The notes: generated from the sequence alone by a model not told the origin. A DNA stretch of 56,939 nt from Candidatus Methylacidiphilales bacterium (GCA_030054035.1 JASGCS010000002.1:1-56939); one strand, 5' to 3'. Counted from the stretch's first letter, positions 18,158 to 27,452 are shown. Translations and numbers: made by a program.

Positions 18158-18332
18158 TTAGTCCAAGTTCTGCAAAAGAAAAATTTACCGCGTTACAGAA
18201 AGCTGGCGTCCATATCGCACAATCTCCTGCAGAACTTGGACTAACTATAAAAAAAGCCACTGGATGGTAGGTGTCAAATATTCTTGTACGAAAAACACTT
18301 TGTACTTATAGTGTATTCGTAATTGTTTTTTT
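18070..18332. repeat. Perfect 105-bp inverted repeat (arms 18070-18174 and 18228-18332, 53-bp spacer)
   Basis: Each base of 18070-18174 pairs with 18332-18228 without mismatch. The right arm is the original: it encodes the SucD C-terminus and the LptD signal peptide in frame. The left arm is the copy, replacing internal sucD sequence. Its borders fall at A7 on the left and TGCA on the right, short microhomologies expected for a two-step template switch. Confidence 0.95.
18175..18270 (+). pseudogene. sucD: Out-of-frame 3' remnant of sucD
   Basis: Frame ending at TAG 18268-18270 reads KEKFTALQKAGV...[15 protein letters not shown], matching the SucD C-terminal helix region (family: EKFAALEAAGV...). 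It begins exactly at the edge of the inverted-repeat arm and is shifted relative to the 17393 start frame. It ends directly against the lptD GTG, as an intact sucD would. Confidence 0.88.
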
Positions 18333-20496
18333 TATCACTCAAGTGGAAGCAAAAGAGTCGCTTGAGCAAATTCTAGAATCCTTCAATCAGTGCTCGGTTG
18401 CACAACCGCGCTCCACTATAAAATCAAATACCAATATTAATAATGATGCGGTAATTCAAGCAGACTCAATAAAAACTGATCAAGACGGTAACATTTCCAT
18501 GCTTGGCAATGTTGAAATTACCATAGAAGATGTTAGTTTATATAGCAATGCAATACAGTACAAGAAAAACGATCAAATATTTCAATTCCCTCAAGGTGGA
18601 TTATTTGCAACACCAGAAATAAAACTACTCAGTAAACAATTTGAAGCAAATAAAAAAATTAACAAGGTAACCTTAAGAGAAACAATCTATAATTTTGGTG
18701 GAAGTTTGGGTAACGGTAAGGCTGATTATATTGAACTCAATACCGAAACTATTTCCACACTCACCAATGCCTCATTTACTACTTGCAATTCGACCAATCC
18801 AGAATGGAGGCTTCAAGCTGAAAATATAACAATTAACCATCAAGAACTGCAAGGAGAAATGAAAAACACTTTTTTACTCTTAGGAGAAGTGCCAATTTTT
18901 TATTTTCCATATTTTAGTTTTTCAATTGGCTCAAGAAAATCTGGATTTTTAATCCCTCGGTATAGTAAAGACCAGATTACCGGAGGTTCAATAAGCATAC
19001 CGTATTATTGGAATATAGAACCTGAATCTGATTGGACAATTACTCCGTATTTATATTTTAATTCAGGCCTACTAGTACTTAATGAATGGAGAACAATTTT
19101 ACCAAATGGGATGTTTATTAATAGACTATCATTTATCAATGATATAAACCCTCTTCAGCCTAGTGGATTACCATCAATTCGATGGTTTAATACGATAGAT
19201 TTAAACACCTCAAATCAAGGCAGTTTTTTTTCATTGCATACCACAAGTTTTTCAGATAATCAGTACTCAATTAATTTTGGTAATATTCATGAACTAAGTG
19301 ACCGGTATACTCTAGATAATAGAATTTTTTATTCATATAACGACAAGTACTCTAATTTTCAAATTTTTGGAAATGAGGCTGAGGTGGCAACTGGCTACTC
19401 TAGCTCATTGCTACGAACAGATAACTCTGGTACTTTGCCAACCATACAATACAAATCCAAAAATTGGATGGTGGCTGAATCACTAGAATTAACGTACCAG
19501 TTACTCTATAGCAACCAATACACAAACAGAAGCAAAAATCAAAAAATCATCAACATGGCGGGTTTACGCTATTTCCCATATATAGATGCGCGCACTCAAC
19601 TGATGTTAACATTAAATTCATTCTCCAGAAAATACCGTAGCGAAAATCCAATAAGGTTACAATCAATTAGTATTTTGAATCAAACCACTCAAGAACTTGC
19701 CTTGCACCATACGGTTGGATTAGCTAACGGTGAAGGAAATTACAACGTTTCAATATCCTACCAACAAGTTGATTTTAAAGATGATTCATTAATCGACAAT
19801 TTAGATAGTGAAGTGTTGATACCTTCATATAATAATTTTACCAATCAATTTCCTCTTGCCGGATTTGATAGAATAGCTGGATACCAACGACTCACCTTTG
19901 GCAACACAGTAACAATATTTGGCGAGTCAAATACAAATCAATGGACAAAAGTCAGGGTACTAGCCCAACATCTATATCAATCAGAATATAATGAAACTGC
20001 TAATAAGTCGCCTAAAACAAATACGGTGCCACAGGTCAAGTATGCAAATCAAACAGTAGGTTTTTTTGGAATTGAACATTATGGAACTGAAACTACTTTT
20101 TTTGGTTATTCAACATCAACAGGGATTTTTAATCAAAAAGAATTTAATGTAAGTTTATACAGCAGAACTTCTATCGGTGACAATAATATTACTGCTGTTT
20201 TATTTAGAACACACAGCGCTGATAAACAATTATTGCTAAATTATTATGCTAAATTAAGTCCTAAAATAATATTTGAACAGACTGTTCAATATAATTTGAC
20301 TACTAAAGCATTAATTAATATATCATTATCAATAGGATATTCTTCATGCTGCTTAAGTGTTACTTTTGACTACAGAAAGGAAAGCACGTTAACAGGGAGG
20401 TTAATACCACATTATCAGATTAGCTTCAAACTGGTTAATTTATTTGATAATGAAACTGACGTATTCTTTGGTAAAATAGGTAAGCAATTGCAATAA
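18271..20496 (+). CDS. lptD: LPS-assembly protein LptD
   Basis: A 741-aa outer-membrane beta-barrel that inserts LPS into the outer leaflet with LptE. Signal peptide about 1-27 (cut after VEA). An OstA-type N-domain begins near VIQADSIKTDQDG and contains LGNVEITIED. The plug/barrel domain has FTTCNSTNPEW and a typical IPIFYFPYFSF-like strand. The four cysteines used for disulfide maturation have equivalents: Cys41, the FTTC cysteine and the adjacent pair in GYSSCCLSV near the C-terminus. The GTG start immediately follows the original sucD stop. The start codon and signal-peptide codons lie inside the right arm of the 105-bp inverted repeat, so a strong hairpin could mask initiation. surA follows after 2 bp. 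Confidence 0.92.
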   Translation: MSNILVRKTLCTYSVFVIVFFITQVEAKESLEQILESFNQCSVAQPRSTIKSNTNINNDAVIQADSIKTDQDGNISMLGNVEITIEDVSLYSNAIQYKKNDQIFQFPQGGLFATPEIKLLSKQFEANKKINKVTLRETIYNFGGSLGNGKADYIELNTETISTLTNASFTTCNSTNPEWRLQAENITINHQELQGEMKNTFLLLGEVPIFYFPYFSFSIGSRKSGFLIPRYSKDQITGGSISIPYYWNIEPESDWTITPYLYFNSGLLVLNEWRTILPNGMFINRLSFINDINPLQPSGLPSIRWFNTIDLNTSNQGSFFSLHTTSFSDNQYSINFGNIHELSDRYTLDNRIFYSYNDKYSNFQIFGNEAEVATGYSSSLLRTDNSGTLPTIQYKSKNWMVAESLELTYQLLYSNQYTNRSKNQKIINMAGLRYFPYIDARTQLMLTLNSFSRKYRSENPIRLQSISILNQTTQELALHHTVGLANGEGNYNVSISYQQVDFKDDSLIDNLDSEVLIPSYNNFTNQFPLAGFDRIAGYQRLTFGNTVTIFGESNTNQWTKVRVLAQHLYQSEYNETANKSPKTNTVPQVKYANQTVGFFGIEHYGTETTFFGYSTSTGIFNQKEFNVSLYSRTSIGDNNITAVLFRTHSADKQLLLNYYAKLSPKIIFEQTVQYNLTTKALINISLSIGYSSCCLSVTFDYRKESTLTGRLIPHYQISFKLVNLFDNETDVFFGKIGKQLQ

Positions 20497-20498
20497 TC

Positions 20499-21794
20499 AT
20501 GCGCATTTATCTATTATTAATTTTTATCTTGAGTTTTTTAACAACCACCTATTCGTTTAGTGCGCCGAAAATACTAGATGCAATCATCGCAGTAATAAAT
20601 GACGATATTTTAACCGTGAGCGATTATAAAACAAAATATCAGCAATTAATGTTAGAAAATCCTGCATTAATTTCCCTTCCAAGTAAAGAGCGAAAAAAGA
20701 AAGTTATTGACGAACTTGTATTAGAACATATACAATTTCAGACTGCGATACGATCTGGAATCAGATTAGACGACATTCAATTTAATGAACTGCTACGCAC
20801 AATTGCAAAAGAAAATAATTCTACTTTAGATGAGTTAAAAAATAAAATTGAATCAAAAGGCATTTCATGGGATGATTACCAAAACAATATGCGAAAACAA
20901 CTAGTAATTCAGCAAGCCTATCGGTATTTAGTTGCAGAACAAATAGAGATCAGCAATGAAGAAATCAAAAACTACTTACAAGAGTATGACAAATTTCAAA
21001 ATAACACAAAAGAATATCAAGTTCAGGAATTATATATTAGTTTTGGAGGTAAGAACGATCTTGAAACTATCAATCAAACTAAACAAAAAATACAATCCAT
21101 TAGGGATTCAATAACTCAAGGTAAAGATTTTGACACTGTGAGTAGTCATTATTTAAAATCTTCCTCACCACAAACTAACCCGACAACTGCGCGATGGAAA
21201 AAAGCAAATGAACTTCCTATTATTTTTTTAAATGCCCTTGTTACAATGAAAGCCGGTGAGGTAAGTAGTCCGATCAGGGGGGATTATGGTTATTTTTTAA
21301 TTCGCTTAAGCGCGATTAGAGAATCAGAAGAACTCAGTGCTTTTGAAACTCAATATCATATCAGATCAATAACTATTCTCAAAGACCAAGCGCGCACTTC
21401 AGAAACATTACAGACATTTAGTAATAATATTAAAAAAAGACTAGATGCAGGGGAAGATTTTGCCGCATTAGCAATACAATACTCAAAAGATAGCAACTCT
21501 GCTGGTAATGGTGGCGACCTTGGTTGGATTTCTCTACCCATGCTACCCGCAGAACTTGCTGATGCTGTACGAAAGGCCCCACCGAATTCCTACCTTGGTC
21601 CAATTAAAACTACCTACGGATTTCATATTATCCAAGTGTTAGAGACAAAACAGGTAAGTAAGGGAGACCTATACAGAGAAGCAACCGCAAGAGATAACCT
21701 AATCAAATTACGACTGAGTGATGAAGTAGAGCGATGGCAGCGTTCATTGTTAACTTCTGCAGTAATTGAACTCAAACAGTTTGACGACCAGTAA
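20499..21794 (+). CDS. surA: Periplasmic chaperone / peptidyl-prolyl isomerase SurA
   Basis: 431 aa, standard size. Signal peptide about 1-21, then the SurA N-domain start ILDAIIAVINDDILTVSDY. Two parvulin domains follow, about 170-270 (EYQVQELYISF...AGEVSSPIRGDYGYFLIRL) and about 285-385 (YHIRSITILK...YSKDSNSAGNGGDLGWISL...GPIKTTYGFHIIQVLE), then the C-terminal helix. It escorts outer-membrane proteins, LptD in particular, across the periplasm, in keeping with its place right behind lptD. Confidence 0.95.
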   Translation: MRIYLLLIFILSFLTTTYSFSAPKILDAIIAVINDDILTVSDYKTKYQQLMLENPALISLPSKERKKKVIDELVLEHIQFQTAIRSGIRLDDIQFNELLRTIAKENNSTLDELKNKIESKGISWDDYQNNMRKQLVIQQAYRYLVAEQIEISNEEIKNYLQEYDKFQNNTKEYQVQELYISFGGKNDLETINQTKQKIQSIRDSITQGKDFDTVSSHYLKSSSPQTNPTTARWKKANELPIIFLNALVTMKAGEVSSPIRGDYGYFLIRLSAIRESEELSAFETQYHIRSITILKDQARTSETLQTFSNNIKKRLDAGEDFAALAIQYSKDSNSAGNGGDLGWISLPMLPAELADAVRKAPPNSYLGPIKTTYGFHIIQVLETKQVSKGDLYREATARDNLIKLRLSDEVERWQRSLLTSAVIELKQFDDQ

Positions 21795-21801
21795 TAACGT
21801 A

Positions 21802-22788
21802 ATGTCTCCTAGCACTATTCTAGTAACTATGGGTGAACCTATGGGAATAGGACCACAATTATGTCTATCACTTGCCTCATTTAAAAATAATCAACCTGCT
21901 GATATTTGTGTACTTGGCTCAATGCACATTCTCAAACAATGGAATGAGGTTCTAGGATTAAATATTCCAATCCAGCCTTGGAAAGCGGATATCAAAAAAG
22001 CTGCTGGGGTACTCTATGTAGAAAATCTAGCAGGATTAGAAACTATTTCAATCACGCCAGGTAAACCACAATTAAATACCGCACCGTGGCAACATAGCTT
22101 ACTAACCAAGAGTGCGCAATTGATGAAAGATAAAACATTTAATGTATTGGTTAATGCTCCCATTGACAAATTTGTTGTGCACAGCTACGATCCGACATTT
22201 AAGGGTCACACTGAATGGTATGGCTCTTATTTTGATTGTGACACAGTTATGCTCTTAGAAGATGATCAGCTCCGCATAGCATTGACCACTACCCATATTC
22301 CGCTTTCTCATGTAGCTAATTCAATCACCATAGATTCTATATACCGAACACTTACTATCCTGCATACTTCTATGCAACACCTATATGGCTTGGCTAATCC
22401 AAGAATTATTGTTTGTGGACTCAATCCTCACGCAGGAGAATTTGGACTACTAGGGACAGAGGAACAAAACATTATCATTCCAGCAATTACTAGCGCAAGG
22501 GATAACGGTATCCTAGTTCAAGGACCTTACAGCGCTGACTCAATTTTTCAAAATAAATACTTATCTCGATCTGATGTGGTGCTTACCATGTATCACGATC
22601 AAGGTTTGCCGGTGCTCAAGTCTAGATCATTTGGTTTGATAGCTAACGTTACATTAGGTTTGCCAATTATCAGAACTTCTGTAGATCATGGAACTGCTTA
22701 TGATCTAGCTAGTAGATTAGAACTAGCAAACCCAGAGAGTTTACACTACGCTATCCGGAAAGCAATTCGATTAAACACTAACTACTAA
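21802..22788 (+). CDS. pdxA: 4-hydroxythreonine-4-phosphate dehydrogenase
   Basis: 328 aa from ATG 21802, one residue short of the E. coli enzyme. An upstream ATG at 21766 would add 12 non-homologous residues inside surA. It oxidises 4-phosphohydroxythreonine in pyridoxal-phosphate synthesis. Motifs: TMGEPMGIGPQL, FKGHTEWYGSY (metal/substrate His), NPHAGEFGLLGTEE, MYHDQGLPVLK and TSVDHGTAYDLA. It is in the classic lptD-surA-pdxA order, but ksgA, the usual next gene, is absent. It overlaps the convergent small gene by 4 bp. Confidence 0.94.
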   Translation: MSPSTILVTMGEPMGIGPQLCLSLASFKNNQPADICVLGSMHILKQWNEVLGLNIPIQPWKADIKKAAGVLYVENLAGLETISITPGKPQLNTAPWQHSLLTKSAQLMKDKTFNVLVNAPIDKFVVHSYDPTFKGHTEWYGSYFDCDTVMLLEDDQLRIALTTTHIPLSHVANSITIDSIYRTLTILHTSMQHLYGLANPRIIVCGLNPHAGEFGLLGTEEQNIIIPAITSARDNGILVQGPYSADSIFQNKYLSRSDVVLTMYHDQGLPVLKSRSFGLIANVTLGLPIIRTSVDHGTAYDLASRLELANPESLHYAIRKAIRLNTNY

Positions 22789-23165
22789 CGCTCCCACTTG
22801 CCTTCACCACTACAAATAGATTCGTTTTTGCTAAAATTTTTTAACCGGGCTTGATATTGCCCCCCACTACAAGCACCAATTAATGGTCGGTATTTTTCAT
22901 CATCGAAAGGTATTTCCAATGTCTTCGGCATTAAGGTACGATATTCATCCATACAACGCGAAATTGATATTCTAGCAACTATCTTACATTTTTTATCGTC
23001 GACTAAAAAACATTGCCTAAAATAACTTTTTTTATCGCACATAGCAAATACAATCGCTTCAAGATTATCTTTAATCCACACCTCACGATCATGTGGAAAT
23101 GATAGACAGATTTGTGAAATAAACATTAATAAAAATCCAATTGAAAAATAATTACATTTAATCAT
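22785..23165 (-). CDS. Small cysteine-rich secreted protein, unknown family
   Basis: 126 aa with an N-terminal signal peptide (about 1-22, after QICLS) and eight further cysteines visible over the mature part (AMCDKK, RQCFLVDDKKC, SRCMDEY, GACSGG, ESICSGEG), suggesting a disulfide-bonded periplasmic protein. I recognise no family. TATAAT lies 6 nt before the ATG, so it has its own leaderless-type promoter. It ends convergently with pdxA (4-bp overlap). Confidence 0.7.
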   Translation of the reverse strand: MIKCNYFSIGFLLMFISQICLSFPHDREVWIKDNLEAIVFAMCDKKSYFRQCFLVDDKKCKIVARISISRCMDEYRTLMPKTLEIPFDDEKYRPLIGACSGGQYQARLKNFSKNESICSGEGKWER

Positions 23166-23171
23166 GCCAAT

Positions 23172-23177
23172 ATTATA
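23172..23177 (-). promoter_or_regulatory. -10 box of the small secreted protein gene (leaderless start)
   Basis: Exact TATAAT on the minus strand, 6 nt before the ATG at 23165. Confidence 0.5.
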
Positions 23178-23187
23178 CCTATTCCAA

Positions 23188-23694
23188 TCAAGCGCGTACC
23201 ATGGTTATAAAACTTAACGCAGGAGTATTACCTTGCTCTGCAATTTCAATTCTCTTTATTATTTTCCACTCTTGTGGTGAAAGCTTGGGGAAATAAGTGT
23301 CACCTTGAAATGTAGAGTGGATTTGGGTAATTTCTAAACATTGAGTATAAGGAAGCGCTTCTTGGTAAATCATTCCCCCGCCAATGACATAGGCAGTAAG
23401 GACATCTGATTCTTCTATAATTCTACAAGCATCCATAAATGAGTTACACCATGTCGTGTTAGGGGAGTTTTTGAAAAGGGTAGGAGTTTTAGAAAGCACA
23501 AATAATTTTCTACCTGGCAAGGTTTGATTGGGTAAAGACTCTAAGGTTTTTCTACCTAGCAACAAAGACTTTCCTAAAGTAATCGCTTTAAATCGTTTCA
23601 AGTCCTCAGGTATTTTCCATGGTAATGAACCTTGCAATCCAATTACCTGGTTAGAATCCATAGCTACAACTATTGTTAGTTTTAACTTCATCAC
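23188..23694 (-). CDS. folA: Dihydrofolate reductase
   Basis: 168 aa. It reduces dihydrofolate to tetrahydrofolate with NADPH. Motifs: IVVAMDSNQVIGLQGSLPW at the N-terminus, PEDLKRFKAIT with the substrate-site acidic residue, LLLGRKTLESLP and VIGGGMIYQEALP. It overlaps the thyA stop by 4 bp. ThyA makes the dihydrofolate that FolA recycles, so the order lgt-thyA-folA is functionally sensible and widespread. Confidence 0.95.
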   Translation of the reverse strand: MMKLKLTIVVAMDSNQVIGLQGSLPWKIPEDLKRFKAITLGKSLLLGRKTLESLPNQTLPGRKLFVLSKTPTLFKNSPNTTWCNSFMDACRIIEESDVLTAYVIGGGMIYQEALPYTQCLEITQIHSTFQGDTYFPKLSPQEWKIIKRIEIAEQGNTPALSFITMVRA

Positions 23695-24488
23695 ACTGCA
23701 ATAGGTGCTTTAATTGCTGGATAAGCATCATAATGCTCTAATGAGATATGCTCTATCTGATATTCCCAAATCTTATCAACCGTTTCAGTAATGATTAATT
23801 TTGGTGAAGGTTTAGGAGCTCTCTCCAATTGAGTTTTCGCAGCCTGGATATGGTTTTGATACAAATGAGTATCACCACCTATCCAAATTAATGTATGAGG
23901 ATTATACCCACAGGTTTTTGCCATGAGAGACAATAATAATGCATATGATGCAATATTAAATGGCAATCCCAAAAATACATCGCAACTTCTTTGATACACT
24001 TGGCATGAGAGATTATTATTGTCAACAAAAAATTGCACGAGAATATGACAAGGTGGTAATCTCATCTTTGGAATTGCAGAAACATTCCATGCGCTGATTA
24101 TATGTCTTCTTGAATTTGGATCATGAATCAAACTATGCACACAATTACTTATCTGATCAATTCCTTCACCATTCCAATTACGCCATTGACTTCCATAAAT
24201 CGGTCCTAATTCACCATTCGCATCTGCCCACTCATCCCAAATTGTTACTCCATAACGGTGCAGATAATCAATATTGGTCTCTCCTCGTAAAAACCATAGC
24301 AACTCAGCTACCACAGAACGAAAATGAACTTTTTTAGTAGTGAGAATGGGAAAACCATTTTGTAAATCAAATTGAAGCTTTGTGCCAAAAACCGCAACAG
24401 TACCTGTTGCGGTACGATCTGTTCTATGGTTGCTAGTTTCTTCAGATAAAGAGACAAGCTGTGATAATAACCTTAAATAATTTTCCAT
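23691..24488 (-). CDS. thyA: Thymidylate synthase
   Basis: 265 aa from ATG 24488 (E. coli 264); upstream in-frame starts would add non-homologous residues inside lgt. It methylates dUMP to dTMP using methylenetetrahydrofolate. Catalytic Cys147 lies in LPPCHILVQFFV. RSCDVFLGLPFNIASYALL, GGDTHLYQNHI and the N-terminal RTDRTATGT are all present. It overlaps the lgt stop by 16 bp and the folA start by 4 bp. Confidence 0.96.
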   Translation of the reverse strand: MENYLRLLSQLVSLSEETSNHRTDRTATGTVAVFGTKLQFDLQNGFPILTTKKVHFRSVVAELLWFLRGETNIDYLHRYGVTIWDEWADANGELGPIYGSQWRNWNGEGIDQISNCVHSLIHDPNSRRHIISAWNVSAIPKMRLPPCHILVQFFVDNNNLSCQVYQRSCDVFLGLPFNIASYALLLSLMAKTCGYNPHTLIWIGGDTHLYQNHIQAAKTQLERAPKPSPKLIITETVDKIWEYQIEHISLEHYDAYPAIKAPIAV

Positions 24489-25264
24489 ACTCGTTTTGCT
24501 TGATACCAATACAGACTTAACCCTGCAATAAACATGCCAATACAAAGTATCTGGCCCAAAGTTACATTAAAATAAAACAAACCAAGGTGAGCATCCGGCT
24601 CTCTATAAAACTCTATGACAAACCTCATACTTGAATAATACAGTAAAAATAAAATAGACACGCGTCCAAGATACTTGCGAGTGTTTGACAAATAAAGCAA
24701 TGCATAAAGCACAGCCCCCTCTAGGATAGCTTCATATAGCATAGAAGGATGCCTCGGCAAAAGATCCACATGGGGAAATACAAATGACCATGGCACATCA
24801 GAGCTTGTTGGCCTTCCATACAATTCACCATTAATAAAATTGCCTACCCTTCCCAATCCCAATCCAATTGGAGTGTATCTAGCCACTAAGTCAGTAATAA
24901 GGTAAAATGGGAAGTTACGAAGTCTACTAAATATAAAAAGCGACAATATTACACCTAAAAGCCCGCCATGAAATGACATACCTCCTTCATGAATTTTAAA
25001 AACAAACAATGGATTTGAAATCGTCTCGGCAAACTGATAAAAAATGCAGTATCCTAATCTCCCACCAAGTATAACTCCCACAATACTATATTGGAGTATG
25101 AAGTCAATATCTTCTGTTTTTAACTCGGTCTTATCATTTTTTACTTGCTTTTTTGCAAGATACAAAAAAGCAACAAACCCCAGTACATACATAATCCCAT
25201 ACCAATGGATAGAAATTTTGCCGATAGAAAAAGCAATTGGATTAATCGCAGGATATAAAAACAT
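24473..25264 (-). CDS. lgt: Phosphatidylglycerol--prolipoprotein diacylglyceryl transferase
   Basis: A 263-aa inner-membrane enzyme that attaches diacylglycerol to lipobox cysteines of pre-lipoproteins, such as the Ig-repeat lipoprotein nearby. It has about seven membrane helices. Signatures: GGRLGYCIFYQ, HEGGMSFHGGLLG, GRVGNFINGELYGR and HPSMLYEA. It is first of the lgt-thyA-folA operon and divergent from the YyaL-like gene with a 20-bp gap. Confidence 0.95.
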   Translation of the reverse strand: MFLYPAINPIAFSIGKISIHWYGIMYVLGFVAFLYLAKKQVKNDKTELKTEDIDFILQYSIVGVILGGRLGYCIFYQFAETISNPLFVFKIHEGGMSFHGGLLGVILSLFIFSRLRNFPFYLITDLVARYTPIGLGLGRVGNFINGELYGRPTSSDVPWSFVFPHVDLLPRHPSMLYEAILEGAVLYALLYLSNTRKYLGRVSILFLLYYSSMRFVIEFYREPDAHLGLFYFNVTLGQILCIGMFIAGLSLYWYQAKRVWKII

Positions 25265-25284
25265 CTCACATAGTTTACAGTAAC

Positions 25285-26703
25285 ATGGACTACATTAGAA
25301 ATATTTTTACTCCCTGGTTAAACTCACCACCCAAAGAAATGAAAAATGTAAATACCTGTCTATTACTTATTGATTACTGGTATCTCGTTGAACCAAATGA
25401 TATTTCTATCCTTCAGAATATATCAAAAGAAATGAAATTGTTGCTTTCCTCCAATATACATGACTGTTTAGGTGGGGGATTTTTTGAAAACTCAACCAGC
25501 GCTCATCCCAATCAATATATAAAACTACTTTCAACTAACGCATTATTAATATCTTCATACGCAAGATTATTTGGTCTCACCCAACTTCTAGAATTTAGGA
25601 TTGTTGTGGAAAAATCAATTAATTGTTTACAGAGTACCTTACTAGTACCAATTGGATTGCTGGGAGAATCATCTCGCCCACAAGATTTAGCTAACAATCA
25701 ATATCTTGTACACCCGAAAACAATTTTTCAAGCACTTAACGAAGCTCAATTAAAATATATTACAGAGTATATGCAAATTACTAGCCCCCAATCTCTTGAT
25801 CAATTGCAATTACTAACACCACAAGTTTCTATCAAGGCGCTTACTAAGCATTCAACCAATAGTATTCAAGAAATACACGGCGTTGTACTAGAAGGCATTG
25901 CCACTCTCGCGGATGAGAGGAAAAAACAGCTACGGCTTGAGATTGATACTTCTTGCGGGGTGGGATCAAATGCATTGTTTACCATTGCCCTCTACGACGC
26001 TGGTAGATTTTTAAGCAACAATAATTATATCCACTATGCTCATACATCGGTGCAAATACTTATAGATAATTTTTTCAAGGATGATAGACTACATTTTAAT
26101 TCTTTACAAGATGCTAATCTAGTATTACAAGCATTGCTGTACAACCTTCAATTTAGATTTGATTATTCTCTATTTCAAGTAGTCATTCAAATTGCAAATC
26201 AAGTTGAACAACTACTCAATGATCAGTCAGAAACAGCCACTCATACCATCACACATCCTACGCTCTTTGAGAATTTAAAATTAATTGCTTTTCTAAGCGG
26301 AAATAATTCATTATTACATGTATGTAATACTTACCAAATTAATTTAAATCGGATGGTGGAAAATAATCAGCCTCTACAACCAGATCAAGCCCTTACCCTA
26401 TATACCTTAAACCATTGCACTGATATTATTATTATATTTGGCAATACTATTGCTGAAATAGATAATTGGTTCCAGTATTTAATTATAGGATACCACCCAA
26501 ACAGAAAAATATTTAAATTGTATCCAACCAAAACCACAATTATTAATCATCAATTCCAAGAGTGGATAAACTCTTCATCAACTTGCGCGGTGCTTTTTAA
26601 AAATGGCACGCCTTCACAAACCTTCACTAAGCTTCTTGATATCGTAAAAGCAATTGACTCACCAATACATGAGAATTGTATTGGGGCTCAGTTAGAACTA
26701 TGA
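25285..26703 (+). CDS. YyaL/SSP411-like protein lacking the thioredoxin domain
   Basis: 472 aa. It aligns by eye with the alpha/alpha-barrel part of YyaL (DUF255) proteins. IHDCLGGGFFENSTSAHPNQ corresponds to the family's HDxxGGGFHRYSVD. The following region lines up with the family's FYVW segment. The segment KKQLRLEIDTSCGVGSNALFTIAL takes the place of the DDKxLTSWNGLMIxAL motif. The N-terminal thioredoxin-like domain (about 150 residues) is absent, and several conserved aromatic/acidic residues are replaced. So it is a diverged, possibly non-catalytic homologue. Its stop overlaps plsC by 4 bp. Function is unknown; the family is linked to sugar- or redox-related roles only tentatively. Confidence 0.55.
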   Translation: MDYIRNIFTPWLNSPPKEMKNVNTCLLLIDYWYLVEPNDISILQNISKEMKLLLSSNIHDCLGGGFFENSTSAHPNQYIKLLSTNALLISSYARLFGLTQLLEFRIVVEKSINCLQSTLLVPIGLLGESSRPQDLANNQYLVHPKTIFQALNEAQLKYITEYMQITSPQSLDQLQLLTPQVSIKALTKHSTNSIQEIHGVVLEGIATLADERKKQLRLEIDTSCGVGSNALFTIALYDAGRFLSNNNYIHYAHTSVQILIDNFFKDDRLHFNSLQDANLVLQALLYNLQFRFDYSLFQVVIQIANQVEQLLNDQSETATHTITHPTLFENLKLIAFLSGNNSLLHVCNTYQINLNRMVENNQPLQPDQALTLYTLNHCTDIIIIFGNTIAEIDNWFQYLIIGYHPNRKIFKLYPTKTTIINHQFQEWINSSSTCAVLFKNGTPSQTFTKLLDIVKAIDSPIHENCIGAQLEL

Positions 26704-27452
26704 GATTGATAAGGCTTTTTTTCATAGTCTGCGTCTTAGTTGGAACTTATTTAATTGCTCTTTTGTTCTGTTTCAATAAAACATTACAACAGAGTGTTAT
26801 CATTTGGTTGTCTAACTTTTGGTATAAATCTATGGTACATATACTTGGAATTACCTTAAAGATTCATGGCACTCCTCCATCTAAAACATGTTTGGCGGTT
26901 TGCAATCACATAAGCTGGCATGACATTCTTGTGCTGGGTTCTATTTACAAAACAACTTTTTTATCCAAGTCAGAAGTGGGAAATTGGTTGATAATAGGAT
27001 TATTAGTAAAAAGCGCTGGCACTTTATTCATCCACAGAGGTCAAGGTCAGTTTACCTTAGCTAGAAGAGAGATTGCCAATACGTTAAAAACTGGTAACAA
27101 TGTACTATTATTTCCTGAGGGCACTACTACAGATGGTTCAAAGGTTAAACAATTTTTTTACCATTTACTTGAACCAGCCATTAGTAACCACATACCAATT
27201 CAACCAATTGCCATTCACTATTCATATCAAGGCTCATACGCTACTAATCCAATCGCATTTATTGGACAAGATACTTTTGTAAACCATTTATGGCGTACTC
27301 TGAATGTAAAAAAAATTACTGCACATATTACTTTTAGCCATCTTATTGACACTGAACAAAATCCTCAAGCTACTGCAAAGAAACTGCATCAGACTATATC
27401 AGAGATGCTACACAAATCACAAGCCGCTGCCGCCTCTGGTAGGAATGTTTAA
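26700..27452 (+). CDS. plsC: 1-acyl-sn-glycerol-3-phosphate acyltransferase
   Basis: 250 aa from ATG 26700, which overlaps the upstream stop (ATGA). It acylates lysophosphatidic acid to phosphatidic acid. The N-terminal membrane helix (about 3-25) is followed by the catalytic HX4D box in CNHISWHDILVLGS, GTLFIHRGQG and the substrate motif LLFPEGTTTDG. Length and motif order are standard. The gene ends convergently with the Ig-repeat lipoprotein (4-bp overlap). Confidence 0.9.
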   Translation: MRLIRLFFIVCVLVGTYLIALLFCFNKTLQQSVIIWLSNFWYKSMVHILGITLKIHGTPPSKTCLAVCNHISWHDILVLGSIYKTTFLSKSEVGNWLIIGLLVKSAGTLFIHRGQGQFTLARREIANTLKTGNNVLLFPEGTTTDGSKVKQFFYHLLEPAISNHIPIQPIAIHYSYQGSYATNPIAFIGQDTFVNHLWRTLNVKKITAHITFSHLIDTEQNPQATAKKLHQTISEMLHKSQAAAASGRNV

